Shown here: in pieces, positions 10,479 to 21,078 of the stretch | Position numbering within the stretch: position 1 is the first letter of the stretch | Layout of the letters: every line of letters begins with the position of its first letter | NCBI GenBank assembly: GCA_905250885.1 | Contig: CAJNOQ010000839.1 | Coordinates: 1-40,206, forward strand | Length of the DNA: 40,206 bases | Source of the DNA: Didymodactylos carnosus | Taxonomy: Eukaryota; Rotifera; Eurotatoria; Philodinida; Philodinidae | Direction of reading: 5' to 3' | Position numbers and translations under genes: made by a program | Notes under the pieces: generated by a model | Seen by the model: the letters and a program-made list of their open reading frames with translations, nothing else | What the model was told of the DNA's origin: nothing | Databases searched by the model: none

Positions 10479-11012
10479 TTCTAAGATCTTATCCTTTGAG
10501 ATTTTGATAAGATAATCTACGATCTTATCGTTTAAGATCTTAATAAGATTTAATGACTCTGCTTTCATTCACCCTTTTGTTTTGCTCTCATTCATCTATA
10601 TAAGTGACCGAAAATATGAGTGATTATACGCGTATTTTTCTTCTTGACTCTGCTGGTACTTGCTCTCTCGAAAGTGTTCAACAACTTTTTAGAGAGTGTA
10701 CATGCAGATCAAGGTCCATAGTTGGACGCCTGAAAATATGAAATTTCTCTTCATTCTTCAACTTGGATAATGTGGATTAAAACTTGAAAAATTTTCAGTG
10801 AATCTCGGATGAACATTATTTAAAAAACGTTCGTTAAAATTCGTTCTTACTATTAAGATCCTAATACATTCTTATCCAATCTTGAAAAAGTCTTAGACAA
10901 TACAATCTCAGTAACATCTTAGTAAGATTTCGCTTACATTTGTCTAAAATCTTAGAAAATCTTATCAAATCTTAGAATTTTTGGTTCTCACGATCTTAGT
11001 AAGATCACTAAT
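10479..11012. repeat. Short-word array, word AATCTTA/TAAGATT, two blocks
   Basis: Block 10479-10555 contains TAAGATCTTA, GATAAGAT, ACGATCTTATCG and AAGATCTTAATAAGATT. Block 10845-11012 contains about ten more copies of AATCTTA or its complement. The words are in both orientations, so each block can pair with itself and with the other. The 290 bp between them includes CTATATAAG at 10597-10605. No open frame of note was found. Bases 10226-10478 before it contain nothing recognised. Confidence 0.7.
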
Positions 11013-11221
11013 CACTAAAACTCAATTGATTTTCAGTGATCCTCCAACGGCTTCCAGTCATTTCCCGTGACTTTTCACTTGATGAAAATCGACGAAAATC
11101 GGAAAAATCCAAAAATCAGCTGTTTCTCCCTTGTGAAAACGTCTTCTATGAGTACCATTTTATAAGAAATGCTTTTTGATTCGATTATACTTTCGTATTC
11201 AACTCAGTCCGATCTTTTATT

Positions 11222-11231
11222 TTTTTTATAG
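11222..11231 (+). promoter_or_regulatory. Splice acceptor just upstream of a start codon
   Basis: TTTTTTTATAG ends 14 bases before the ATG at 11246 and follows a long T-rich tract. It is either the end of a 5' UTR intron or a spliced-leader trans-splicing acceptor; bdelloid rotifers are known to trans-splice. No donor was identified upstream. Confidence 0.45.
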
Positions 11232-11245
11232 AAATAATTTAAGAG

Positions 11246-11809
11246 ATGTCATTGAAACTGTTCATCATAATAACACTCGCCGGTATCACGTTCATTATTC
11301 CATTCATTCAATTATCAATTGGTTTCACGTTTCTAAAAAGCGGGGCTACACCATGTCCGATAGCCAGAGATATTCCGCTTATATTAGCTTTTGGAGGATT
11401 CTTCACATTACTCTTTCTGGCTGCGGGTTATTGTTTTCTCTATATAGTATTTGATCGAACTCATGAACATAAGAAAACAATTAGAATGGTAGCAGGTAAT
11501 TTTGCACGTTTCTAATAATCATTTATTTCATCTTTTATACAATACAATTTCGTTTTTTTAGCCTTCATCACCCTCGTGTTTGGTTGTGCATCGTCTGTAT
11601 TTTTTATTTTACTTCAACTCGCTGTTTATATGAGTTATAATCGAGTTCAATATGTAAATCCCAGTTTACCCACTTATTGTTATTATAAACTTTATCAATC
11701 TGCCTTTGGACTTTTAATAGGAACTTATGTCGTGGCTTTATTGTTTTTTGCAATTATCATTATTAGTCTGATCGATTACATGAAACATCGGAAATACGAA
11801 TCGACATGA
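11246..11809 (+). CDS. Four-helix membrane protein, TMEM272-like
   Basis: Exons 11246-11495 and 11562-11809 join in phase 1 across a 66-bp intron (donor G|GTAATT, acceptor TTTTTTTAG) to give 165 residues. Four hydrophobic helices lie at about 5-30, 44-70, 84-108 and 128-155, with short loops and a basic tail (DYMKHRKYEST). A CP..RDIPL motif before helix 2 and a TYCYYKLYQSAF motif before helix 4 resemble the TMEM272-like family of small membrane proteins, whose function is not established. The polyadenylation signal AATAAA is at 11881-11886. The gene sits between two large inverted repeat copies (9305-10225 and 13823-14525). Confidence 0.8.
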
Positions 11810-11886
11810 TCACATTTTCTATATCAGTTAGAATGAATATCTCACACATATGAATGGATTTATCAGTTGTAATCTATGTCAATAAA

Positions 11887-12602
11887 TAGATAGAGAAAAC
11901 ATTTTGCTTGATCATTTAAAGTTTGAAGCTGATAATTCAAGAATGATATTTTTCAACCTCGAGCGTTTTTACTTTAGACTTTTAATTAATATATTTTTTC
12001 TTTCAATGAGATCATCTTTAAATAACAGAAAAACAACTTAGAAAGACGCCAGTAGCATGAAACTCGGAGACTAGAGGTTTTCGAACATGTTGAATCTATT
12101 GGTAATGTTAGTTTTCTTTGATTTTGACTTTCCTAATGTGATTCTGGAAACATGAATTTTGAGTTGACAAGTTTTGGAGACATCTTTATTAAAAGTTCAG
12201 CAATAAATGAAATTTTCTTTGAATACGCTCATTGGATAAAGTAGAATTTTTCTCTATCTAAAAGTGTAGTTTTGATTGAAAAATTATTTTGTTTTGAAGG
12301 ATTTGTAGAAGATCTTTAATGTAAAACCAAGGCTTTTGAGAAGTTTTCATCCTCGAAGTTCAACTAACGTTGAATCTACGATTTGATTTTCCACTGGAAT
12401 CAAGCCCACATGATACAAGCAACATACGATAGAATACGAAGAGTTATGACAAAAAAGAATCATTAAGTCACATAAGTATGTCTGTTTTAAAGAGATATTA
12501 TGCGACTACCTGTAACAGACACAATCATCGGTTCTCAATGAATCGCATTTTAGCAATTTCATACAACCCGTTGTAATGCCCTAGACAAACATTTTTCGTT
12601 AT
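11887..12602. other. Intergenic, nothing recognised
   Basis: AT-rich sequence without open frames above about 60 codons, recognisable motifs or inverted repeats. Confidence 0.5.
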
Positions 12603-13085
12603 TTCTGGTAAGAATCTTATCAGATTCATAAGCAGTCCGAACGAAAATTGCAAGATTTTCGTATCTGATAAGAATCAGATAAGATTTAAATAAGAATGAG
12701 CTATGACTTTGATAAAGTGCTCCTATCACTTTCTTATCACTTCTTTATGAAAATCTTACTAAAAGCCAGATACTGTTTTATTTTGCAGAAGTACATACTA
12801 TATAAGCACCACTGATTTCTTCGAAATTTTTTCAAAGTTTCTTCAAGATAGATTAGACTAATTGTTTTGAAAACGCCTCGTGACCTCTTACACACTCACT
12901 AATGAATTGTAGAGCTAACCAAAGAAGGGAAAAAACATTAAAAGTTTTTATAATTTCTTACCCTTCTCTAATCGAATTCTTATCGGATTCTTAACTGATC
13001 TTTATCTGCTTTTTATCAAATTCTTGTCACTTTCGTGCGGACTTCTTATGTAAGAATTCAATAAGAATCTGATAAGATTCTCATA
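12603..13085. repeat. Short-word array, word GAATCTTAT/ATAAGATTC, two blocks
   Basis: Block 12607-12690 has AATCTTATCAGATTC, ATCTGATAAGAATCAGATAAG and related words. Block 12966-13083 has ATTCTTATCGGATTC, AATAAGAATCTGATAAGATT and more. Words occur in both orientations, so the blocks form degenerate long inverted repeats. The interior (12691-12960) carries CTATATAAG at about 12799-12807, like the array at 10479-11012. No coding sequence was found. Confidence 0.7.
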
Positions 13086-13671
13086 CGAGTCGCCGTCTGG
13101 TTAGGAAGGAAAAAACAGTCCAGTTAGGCAGGGTATCGGCAGCATATTCAAGTTTTGTCAGTGTATACCAATGCAACACATCGACACAGTTCAGTAGATT
13201 CTATATACATGAAACGTGTGGACTGAAGAAATCAACTGTTTTTAGCCTGATATTTGACTATTACATCTTCATACTGCAAAGTGTTGGACAAGGATTTTTT
13301 AGAAAACGGTTTTTTCCTAATAGAGAACGATATAAGAAAATTGTAATTAAAAGAGAGCGGTTCGTACTTTTAACATCAAGTAATCCGTTCGTATGCAAAA
13401 CAACATCGTTAAACTTGTTTTCTTTTGGCCGGTCTCGTGCTTTTCCACAAGTGGTAAACGATTGTCTGATAATTTATGAATACTATTCAACATTTTCAAA
13501 CCAAATAAATGCTTACAAACGTATTTCTTAAAAAAATAACCACATACAGAATACTTGAGTTGTAACGCCCCCCCCCCCCCATGGCCTTCTATTATATTTT
13601 CGCACATCGCTCTGTTTTTGGTGACAAACTGCCCTACCTCTTAAATTTTCGCTCCAAACTGGCCTTCTATT
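13086..13671. other. Intergenic, includes a 13-base C run
   Basis: Nothing gene-like was seen. A homopolymer of 13 C (13568-13580) stands out in AT-rich DNA. The minus-strand open frame crossing it has no family motifs and relies on translation of the homopolymer as Gly codons. Confidence 0.5.
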
Positions 13672-14082
13672 TTTCACTACGCTAAACTCTGTAGAGGTGT
13701 TTGTCTAATTTAAGGGTATCCCCCTCTTTTTTTGTAATAATTTCGGATTTTGAGCTGAGCATAGCCTAATGTAGAGAAAAGTGTGGGCTACAAAATAAGA
13801 TCACTTCCAGTACTTCGTGACCTTTTGTCATCACGATTCAGCTGTTTTTACGGTAAAGAATAAATTGCTGAGAATTTTAAAATGAAAAAATTATTTCATG
13901 AGCAAATATGTCATATCATTTGATTGTGTTTCACTACGCTAAACTCTGTAGAGGTGTTCGCCTAATTTAAGGATATCCCCCTCTTTTTTTGTAGTAATTT
14001 CGGATTTTGAGCTGAGCATAGCCTAATGTAGAAGAAAGTATGGGCTACAAAATAAGATCACTTCCAGTACTTCATGACCTTT
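13672..14082. repeat. Direct repeat pair of about 155 bp
   Basis: Units 13672-13826 and 13929-14082 are direct copies with roughly 10 differences. Each starts at TTTCACTACGCTAAACTCTG, passes a TATCCCCCTCTTTTTTTGTA stretch and a GAGCTGAGCATAGCCTAATG stretch, and ends in ATGACCTTTT or GTGACCTTTT. The 102 bp between them belong to the inverted copy of 10113-10225. The unit also contains the core block seen inverted at 30519-30645. Confidence 0.85.
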
Positions 14083-14525
14083 TTTCAAAAAGTTATGGAT
14101 TTTTGAAATTTTTCCTTCAAAACCAAAAAAAAACTCAATTTTTTAGTCTCATACACTTTTCTCTCATTTTCTGTATATGCAAAATTTTTCTTATACATAG
14201 TCTGATAGAAGAAAGTGTTTTCTTCACAATGAGAAGTTTTACAATGGGTTTTCGCGGGATGTAAGCATCGCGGCAAATGCTGTGAAAAAAGTGACCTATG
14301 AGCAAAATGCGTTTTTTCTCGAAAAGTGTTTTTCTGCTACCGGGCTTCATTGTGCCACATTACGACCCGTATTAAATTTCATCCGATCGAGTTCAAAATT
14401 GTATCATAGGTACGCAAGATACTATTACACCGGTAATTTTTGGAATTTTATTTTAGATTTTTTTACCGAGTTACTGGGTCTAAAAAATTGGAAAACTTGG
14501 TATTTCAGACGTTTTTCACGTAGAA
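13823..14525. repeat. Foldback element copy B, inverted relative to 9305-10225
   Basis: 13823-13945 is the reverse complement of 10113-10225. 14145-14297 matches 9945-10110 and 14300-14525 matches 9305-9530, in each case inverted. Copy B preserves the site (14296-14303) that is interrupted by the hAT-like palindrome in copy A. A run of frames across it has no protein family similarity. Confidence 0.85.
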
Positions 14526-15080
14526 CAATTGTCGAACTACTCGACATATATCATGGTTTTCACCTATCACATTTTTTAGGTTTCATTGTGATCAGCATAT
14601 ATCATTAAAGTTTTTGGGAAAGCTCGTGTGTTACATAAAGATGCAGCGATGTCTTGACTATCGAATGACGAAGATGGCAACTCTCTAACTATTGTTAGCC
14701 AAAAGTTATTTAAAAAATGGCTTGCTTAGGCAGTAATAAACCACTTAGGAATCCAATATTACTAAAAATGAGCTAAAATAACTGCTGAAAAGTAAGTTTT
14801 GGGGGAAAAAAATTATTTCTACCCGTAGAGATGAATGCAATGAACAATTTCTGCACTGACATCAACTTTCCAAAATGTATTGAACAAAATCACAGATCTG
14901 TGTTTGTTTTTTATGATGACTGTTAGTTTCGTTCGTTTTTTTTAATGTTACAATCTCACCTTTTCTTTATTCTAGAAAAGAAAAAAGGCAGAGAAGATAG
15001 ATAGACAAGGACAACAAAAAATAAAATACAAGCAAACAGTTAATAGGTGATACATATTTGTACTAGAAGTAAATGTTTTG
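14526..15080. other. Intergenic, nothing recognised
   Basis: AT-rich with no convincing open frame, splice-linked exon or repeat. It ends in A-rich sequence before the CGAG-rich array at 15081. Confidence 0.5.
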
Positions 15081-15180
15081 CTGAGGCAAAACCGAGCGAA
15101 GTTTAGCTTGCCGATCCCGAGCTTTGCCCTAGCCGAGTACGAGGCGAGCCTGAACGAGCCCGAGTTCTTGCACTCGAACC
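15081..15180. repeat. Short-word array, word CGAGC/GCTCG, GC-rich island
   Basis: GAGC, CGAG and CCGAG words recur about ten times in 100 bases (CCGAGCG, CCCGAGC, CCGAGTACGAGGCGAGCC, CGAGCCCGAG). This is a sharp local rise in GC within AT-rich DNA. No open frame or RNA fold was recognised. Confidence 0.6.
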
Positions 15181-16152
15181 ATGTCTAGTGTTCAGTAAGA
15201 GGGATGATCACACAAAACCAGAAGTCCCTAACTATGATGGTTCTTGAAATATAGAAGTGTCGCTACTTTTGCGGAGTACTGTACAATTTGTAATCATAAA
15301 ATGTATCGAATATCTGATGTTGGTATATCCATTACTGTATGCCAATTTATGCATGAATTGTTATGCTAACCCTTCAAAAAATAATTAATTTGACCGGTCT
15401 CTTTTCAACGTTTTATTTTTTCAAATTAAATTAAAAAACGTGCTCTTTTCAATGCCGTTTCTACACAAAAATAGAATAATTTTCAAAAATATTTTTCCCG
15501 TTCTCCATTCTATAATTACTCTTGTGTTCTTTTCTTATTTTATTCATAAAAATTTTGCAAATTTATCATGCCAATTCTAGAAAGATGCTTATAGCTGTAA
15601 TCCCAGAGCAATATTGTTCTCAATACAGAATTATCAAAATGAACTTTCTTAACATAATTGTACAAATTTTTAGATATTTTCATTATAATATATGAATAAA
15701 GACAATAAAAGATAGATAAGTGTTAGAACAAAAAAATTCAATGAAACTATTAAAAATCATTTTACTACACCGTATAGAAAAAAAAAGAAAAGGCACCTCA
15801 TTACTATACGAATGTCCACATTCTAGTTCTTTACTCTTCAATGTATCTTAAATATGATGTTGTACATCACTGATTTTCCACACAATAAATATTTGTTATT
15901 GTGTCGACTGTGCAATCAATGTTAAGTTGCCATGTATGTATACGTGACTAATAAATAAATACTTTTTTTGTTCCTTTTTTCTATTTCCACTTTTATTTAT
16001 TATAATAAAATAGAAAATGAATAAAAAAAAAAAAAAGAGCAGTGAGGAAGAGGCAGAAAGTGCACTTTATTTTTGAAGGAAAAAGTCATTCGACATCAAG
16101 TTATTTTAACTAACGTGCAAGTATTAAAAAAAAAGAAACAAAAGAAAAATAA
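15181..16152. other. AT-rich upstream region of the F-BAR gene
   Basis: Long A and T runs, no repeats with arms and no coding frame. The last 100 bases form the likely promoter and 5' leader of the gene starting at 16153, but no TATA element can be singled out because TATA-like words are abundant. Confidence 0.4.
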
Positions 16153-17143
16153 ATGGGTGCCACGTCAAATACGAGTTCTGTGATTAATAAAGGTTTTTTT
16201 GAACCTGGTCAATATACAACATGTATTAAACGGTATGAGTTTGGGAATGATTTAATAGATCGTCTTTTGACAATGTTTGATGAACGATCACAATTAGAAT
16301 TGTCCTATGTAAATTCTTTGAGAAATTGGTCAAGAAAATGGCATGCTGAACTTATTAAACTACCCGAATATGTAACAAATAAAAAAGTATGGGATCAGAC
16401 AGCCACAACAGGTTAGTCATTTTTTTCAAAAAAAAAACAACAAAAAATATCCAAATATTTTCGTCAGTTTTATTCTCTAATATATAGGTGAACAAATGGC
16501 TGATATTCATCAAACAATTACATCAAATATAAATGATAGTATCGTTCCTAAACTTCGTCAATGGCGAAAAAATAATTATGAAAAATCTCTTATTAATTAT
16601 AAAAAATCAAAAGAATATGAAAAAGAATTTGAACATGTTCAAAAACCATGGATTAAACTATTAGGACTTGTTCAAGAAAATAAACGTGCCTATCATGATG
16701 CAAGTAAACAATTACAACATATTAAACAAGTTCAACGAAATATTAATTTACAAATAGATAGTGAAGAACAACAAAAAACAATAGCGGATAAACTTATACA
16801 AACTACAATTGATGTTGATGATACAAAGACAAGATATGAGAAGATATTAAAAGATGTGGCAGATCAACGTCAACGGTATGAAGAAAATATGATTGAATGT
16901 TTTAATCATACACAAATATTTGAAAAGAAACGACTAGATTTTTTCAAAGAAATATTTCAAGAATATTTACGAACATTAGATGCTTCAAATTCTACAAAAA
17001 AAATGTATGATGATTATCAGACAATGTTAAAAGTACATGATACACAAAGTGATTTACAATGGTGGAATATGCAGTATGGACCAGGTGCAGATTTAGCTCA
17101 TCCCTATTATCCAACATTCGAAGCGTATCAAGAAATTAAATAG
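16153..17143 (+). CDS. F-BAR domain protein, PACSIN/syndapin type, lacking SH3
   Basis: Exons 16153-16411 and 16488-17143 join in phase 1 over a 76-bp intron and encode 304 residues. The protein opens with the syndapin-like GFFEPGQYTTCIKRYEFGND, then ERSQLELSYVNSLRNWSRKW, an EFEHVQKPWIKLL segment, a KTRYEKILKD coiled coil, FEKKRLDFFKEI, and finishes with SDLQWWNMQYGPGADL and PTFEAYQEIK. These match in order the F-BAR fold of PACSIN proteins, which dimerise on curved membranes in endocytosis. It stops right after the F-BAR domain. PACSINs normally add an NPF-bearing linker and a C-terminal SH3 domain that binds dynamin and N-WASP; none is seen downstream to 18000. It may act as a membrane-only variant or a paralogue that lost its tail. 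Codons are AT-rich, like the rest of the window. Confidence 0.92.
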
Positions 17144-17574
17144 CATAAAAAATGAAGATAACAAGTTTCTGTCACTTTTGGTAAAAGATTTATTATTTAA
17201 ATAAGACAGTTGCTAATGATAGATCTCTAGGCAATATGGCAAAAATTGTAGAATACAATTCTTCAATGAAGATAGACATTGTCATGAAAGTTTTGCAACT
17301 TATAGTACAGACTGTTTCTACATATACGAGGGAAAATCTGAAACTCTGTTTATTTCCCTTAGGTTCAAAAGAAGTGTACTGTAAATTTATAAAAAAATAC
17401 GATTAATATTAATGAATTCTGGTAAGTTGATACTTAATAAGGAAATTTTAAAGTATTTAAAATGAACTCAAGAGCTATTTTATGACGAATATTGAAATAG
17501 TAGAATTGAGTCTAAACATTGAAATCGAATTATGACAAACAGCAGTCACACACATTCTATGGTAATTAAAGATC
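17144..17574. other. Intergenic, 3' of the F-BAR gene
   Basis: No open frame encodes an SH3-like ALYDY motif, so the missing tail of the upstream gene is not here as an unspliced exon. Otherwise AT-rich without features. Confidence 0.5.
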
Positions 17575-17880
17575 TACACGGGCAGGCTCGAAAGACACAT
17601 GAAGGAGCATGGACGGGCAACTGCTTCCCTTCGACGGGCATGAGCTTCTCAAAAAGGTATTTTAAATTTTTTGAGCAATAAAATGGTACGAAGATTTGAA
17701 TCTTTTGTGAATGAAATATAGACAGTTAGAGACATGCTACAGAAAGTACAACATAATATACGCGCGTGGACGAGAACATTTTTTTTTATATACGAAAAAA
17801 ATTCACGAACAAGCATCCTTAGTAGGGTTACGGGCACGGACGGGCATGGGCAAAAAAATCTTGTCCGTGCAGATCTCTGA
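17575..17880. repeat. Short-word array, word ACGGGCA, two blocks
   Basis: Block 17575-17645 holds CACGGGCAGG, GGACGGGCAA and CGACGGGCATG. Block 17826-17873 holds TTACGGGCACGGACGGGCAT and, in the opposite orientation, TGTCCGTGC. The blocks are separated by about 180 bp of AT-rich sequence, and the outer edges GATCTACACGGG and CCGTGCAGATC are mutually inverted. Confidence 0.65.
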
Positions 17881-18118
17881 TGGTAATAGAGCCCTAGCGT
17901 ATAGCGTAATGCAGAGTGATCAATTTCTGTAAGATAAGAACACTGATAAGAGTCACAAAGATAAATATCGGTTTACAGGCAAAATGAAATCAACATCATG
18001 CGTATCTGTGATGTATCCCGTAAAAATCTCATGATTGTTAATAACCATATCGCTCAAACTTGTTCAACATCTCAGTTTAGAAGGAAACGTTTGCTCCATA
18101 AATTACTATCTGTTTCGG

Positions 18119-19401
18119 AAAATGGTGCCTGTAGATATTTCTGATATATCTCATCGAATATCTTAAGATTGAAAAGAGCTAGAGAAATTTGATTTTTATC
18201 AATTTGAAGCCAAAAACTTTGATGCATCTTCGTATAAGCGGAAAAAAATTGAAAATCTTTCTTAAGAGTAAGGTTTTTACATGGTTTCTGAAAAATCGGT
18301 TTATATTTCTATTTTTACATGGATACATAGTCCAGAGTGTCCTCTTCAAAATGGAAGTAAAGCAAAATCTTGCTCTTCGATGGTTTAGATGTGACACTAC
18401 ATTTTCTAGCACCTATAGGTGACTTCAGATAGTCTTGAAATTGCATGGAACATACCTGACTGATCACCCTGAATCTGACGGGAATATTTGTTTTTGAAAG
18501 AGAGATCTGGTGACAATTGAATTTAACGAAACTTACTATCTCCAGACTAAACTCATCTAATATTGAAAATCAACAATTCACTCAAGAACATCAGAAAGAA
18601 CTGAAGCCTTTAAGATGCATAGTATTTAGACTATTCTGTATCGTATGTATAAGAAATTTGCAAAAAAGCATTTACACAATCCTATAGTTTTCCAAAAAGG
18701 ACATCTGAAAAATCTTGAAAGAAAAATACGCTTTTTCAAGTTTTTTGATCCTATGCTGACGTCTGAGGGATAGAACAACCCATATCCTGAAGTTGTCAGT
18801 TTGATGTGATGATAAACTGTTAGTTTATTACTCCATTGTGTCTGATGAGATCTTGTCCATACAGTGTATCCCTACTATACCGTCGTTCGCTCAAATTTTA
18901 ACGAAAACTAAATCCGCTTAGAACCATAGAATATAAGAATATTTTAGCGGTAGATTAATACAATCTAGAGATCCTAAGTTTCGTTAAATTCAATTGTCAC
19001 CAGATCTTTGAACTCTTTTTCAAAAACAAACATTCCCGCACGGATTCAGCGTGATCAGTCAGGTATGTTCCATGCGATTTCAAAACTATCTGAAGTCACC
19101 GAGTACCAGTCCTATAGGTGCCAGGAAATGTAATGTCACACTTGAACCTTCGAAGAGCAAGATTTTGCTTTACTTCCATTTTGAAAAGAACACTTTCGGC
19201 TATGTATCCATGTAAAAATAGAAGTACAAACCGGTTTTCCAGAGACCACATAAAAACTTTGCTCTTAAGAAAGATTTTCAATTTTTTTCCGCATATGCGA
19301 AGATGCATCGAAAGTTTTTGACTTCAAAATAATAAAATTAAGATCTCTGAAGCTCTTTTCGTTTTTGAGGTATTCAAGAAATATCTACAGCATCATTGTT
19401 C
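18119..19401. repeat. 1.28-kb foldback element, arms about 420 bp
   Basis: Left arm 18119-18540 and right arm 18976-19401 are reverse complements with frequent mismatches and small gaps. Conserved stretches include AAAGCAAAATCTTGCTCTTC, GATGCATCTTCG and GACAATTGAATTTAACGAAA. The roughly 435-bp interior has no coding frame. The arm segment with CATAGTCCAGAGTGTCC also occurs in the dispersed repeat at 22890 and, diverged, at 35125, so these belong together. The matched open frames on opposite strands of the two arms are mirror products. Confidence 0.9.
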
Positions 19402-20079
19402 GACATGGATAGTAGTATTAGTGAAACCTTTCATAATAGATGCAGTTTGACTATCAGATTCTCTGTTGCTTTTTCTTGTTCAACAGTCACAATTCGCCTC
19501 TTACTTTCTCGCTTTTTTTAGTATATACGATTTTTTTATTACTATTTTTACTTTTTCACATGATAAAGAGAAAGAATCGAACCAATTTCGAATATACTAG
19601 TATATATGTACATATTGATGAGAAGTGGAATTGTTTATACTTAAATGTATTCGTAGAAGGTCGGACCAACAAAACGGGAAAAAGAAACAAGGATGACTAA
19701 ATAAAAAAATGTGTAAACGAACGCTGGACTAAATGAAAATGAAAAAAGTAGAAAATAACAAATGTCTACATATTATTTACGATAAAGAATAAGTAGAGAT
19801 ATAGGCCATTATGACCGTATATCCTAACAAAATGTTCTTAAGATCAAAATACAGAATTTCATCTCAAAAATCATAGGGTTTTGAAAAATTTGCTGGACAA
19901 CCTAGGAACATTGGCACTATTTGACGTTAATATTATTCATGTAATAGATCTTTAGTATGATCTACCGAAATTTTAAGGGAACTGGAGCTTAGAAAAGATT
20001 TCAGAAACTCTTAGAGAGTAGTAAGAAAAGAATGATATGTTTAGAAAGCTAACATTGAATCGATTTAGAGACAAAAACT
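19402..20079. other. Intergenic, nothing recognised
   Basis: A plus-strand frame at 19440-19700 is rich in Phe/Leu and then Lys/Asn, without motif support. No repeat was found. Confidence 0.45.
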
Positions 20080-21078
20080 TAAGAATGATTGTAATTGTCA
20101 CAGCAGCTATCTTGAATTTCATATTTATATCTAAAAAGTTTTTATTTCTTCATATTTTTATTTCTCTTCTTGTTTCCATTTTCTTTTTCTTTCTTAACCG
20201 TTGAGATATTCTGCAGTTTTATCTGTATATATGTCGTATCGAAGTTAGCATGTTTATCGAAGTTATAACTTCTATAACCATACTTCATGGAAGTTATAAC
20301 TTCGATGACATGCTCTATCGAAGTTCTTCTGATTATGCTTATCAAAAGTTATATTTCAGCTAAAAGCAGATGTCTTTACCCATCAAAAACCAGAAATGTA
20401 CAAATTATGAGGAAAAAGTGAATAGATTTATTCTTTTCTGTCCTTTCCTTAGCAATGTTTCTAAGTATCTATCATGTACAGATCAAGTCTATAAAGTAAT
20501 TATAAAATGGAGACAATTTTTGAAAGTGAAACTGTCTGATAATGGGATTATAATAAAACAAAGAGATGCAAATGTAAACAAGGAAATGTGCTATTCATCT
20601 CACGATGCCATCATTCAGCAACATGCGGCAATAAATAATTCCGGTATTTCGAACTGTGCTCGTTTTTCGTATGTGTATTTTCACTTTTTCTTCATAATTT
20701 GTGCATTTCTTATTTTTGATGGATAAATATATCTGCTTTTAGCTGAAATATAATTTTTCATAATATATGACTTTTAATAAGCATAATCAAGACGACTTCG
20801 GTAGAGCGGTATTGAAGTTATAACTGCCATGAAGTATGTTTATAGAAGTTATAACTTTGATAAACATGCTGACTTCGATACGACATATACATACTAACAG
20901 CATGTAAAATGAAGTTCATAATTTCAACTCTCTTAGTTCAATTAAAAAGGTTTATCTTTCTCGAAAAAATGACAAATGTTTTTGTCGAAACGTCGAAATA
21001 AAGAAACAAAAACTTTTTAGAAATAAATCTGAAATTCCAAATAGTTGCTGTGACAATTACAATCATCAGTTTAGAAAG
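20080..21078. repeat. 1-kb inverted-repeat element with AAGTTATAACTT palindromes
   Basis: Outer arms 20080-20150 and 21005-21078 are inverted copies (shared GATTGTAATTGTCACAGC). Inner arms 20217-20425 and 20680-20920 are also inverted copies and contain repeated short palindromes GAAGTTATAACTTC. The centre, 20426-20680, is unique. A 118-codon frame (20370-20726) spans centre and both inner arms. Its last residues come from the inverted arm, and no family is recognised, so it is probably not a gene. Confidence 0.8.

Noticed and set aside
13347..13607. Minus-strand 86-codon frame
   Set aside because: It relies on a poly-C run read as glycines and has no motif or splice support.
18179..19321. 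Mirror-image frames on both strands at 18.2 and 19.1-19.3 kb
   Set aside because: They are the same palindrome arm read in two places, not paired genes.
20370..20726. 118-codon plus-strand frame inside the 1-kb inverted repeat
   Set aside because: Both ends are made from the two inverted arms and no domain is recognised, so it is more likely a chance frame.
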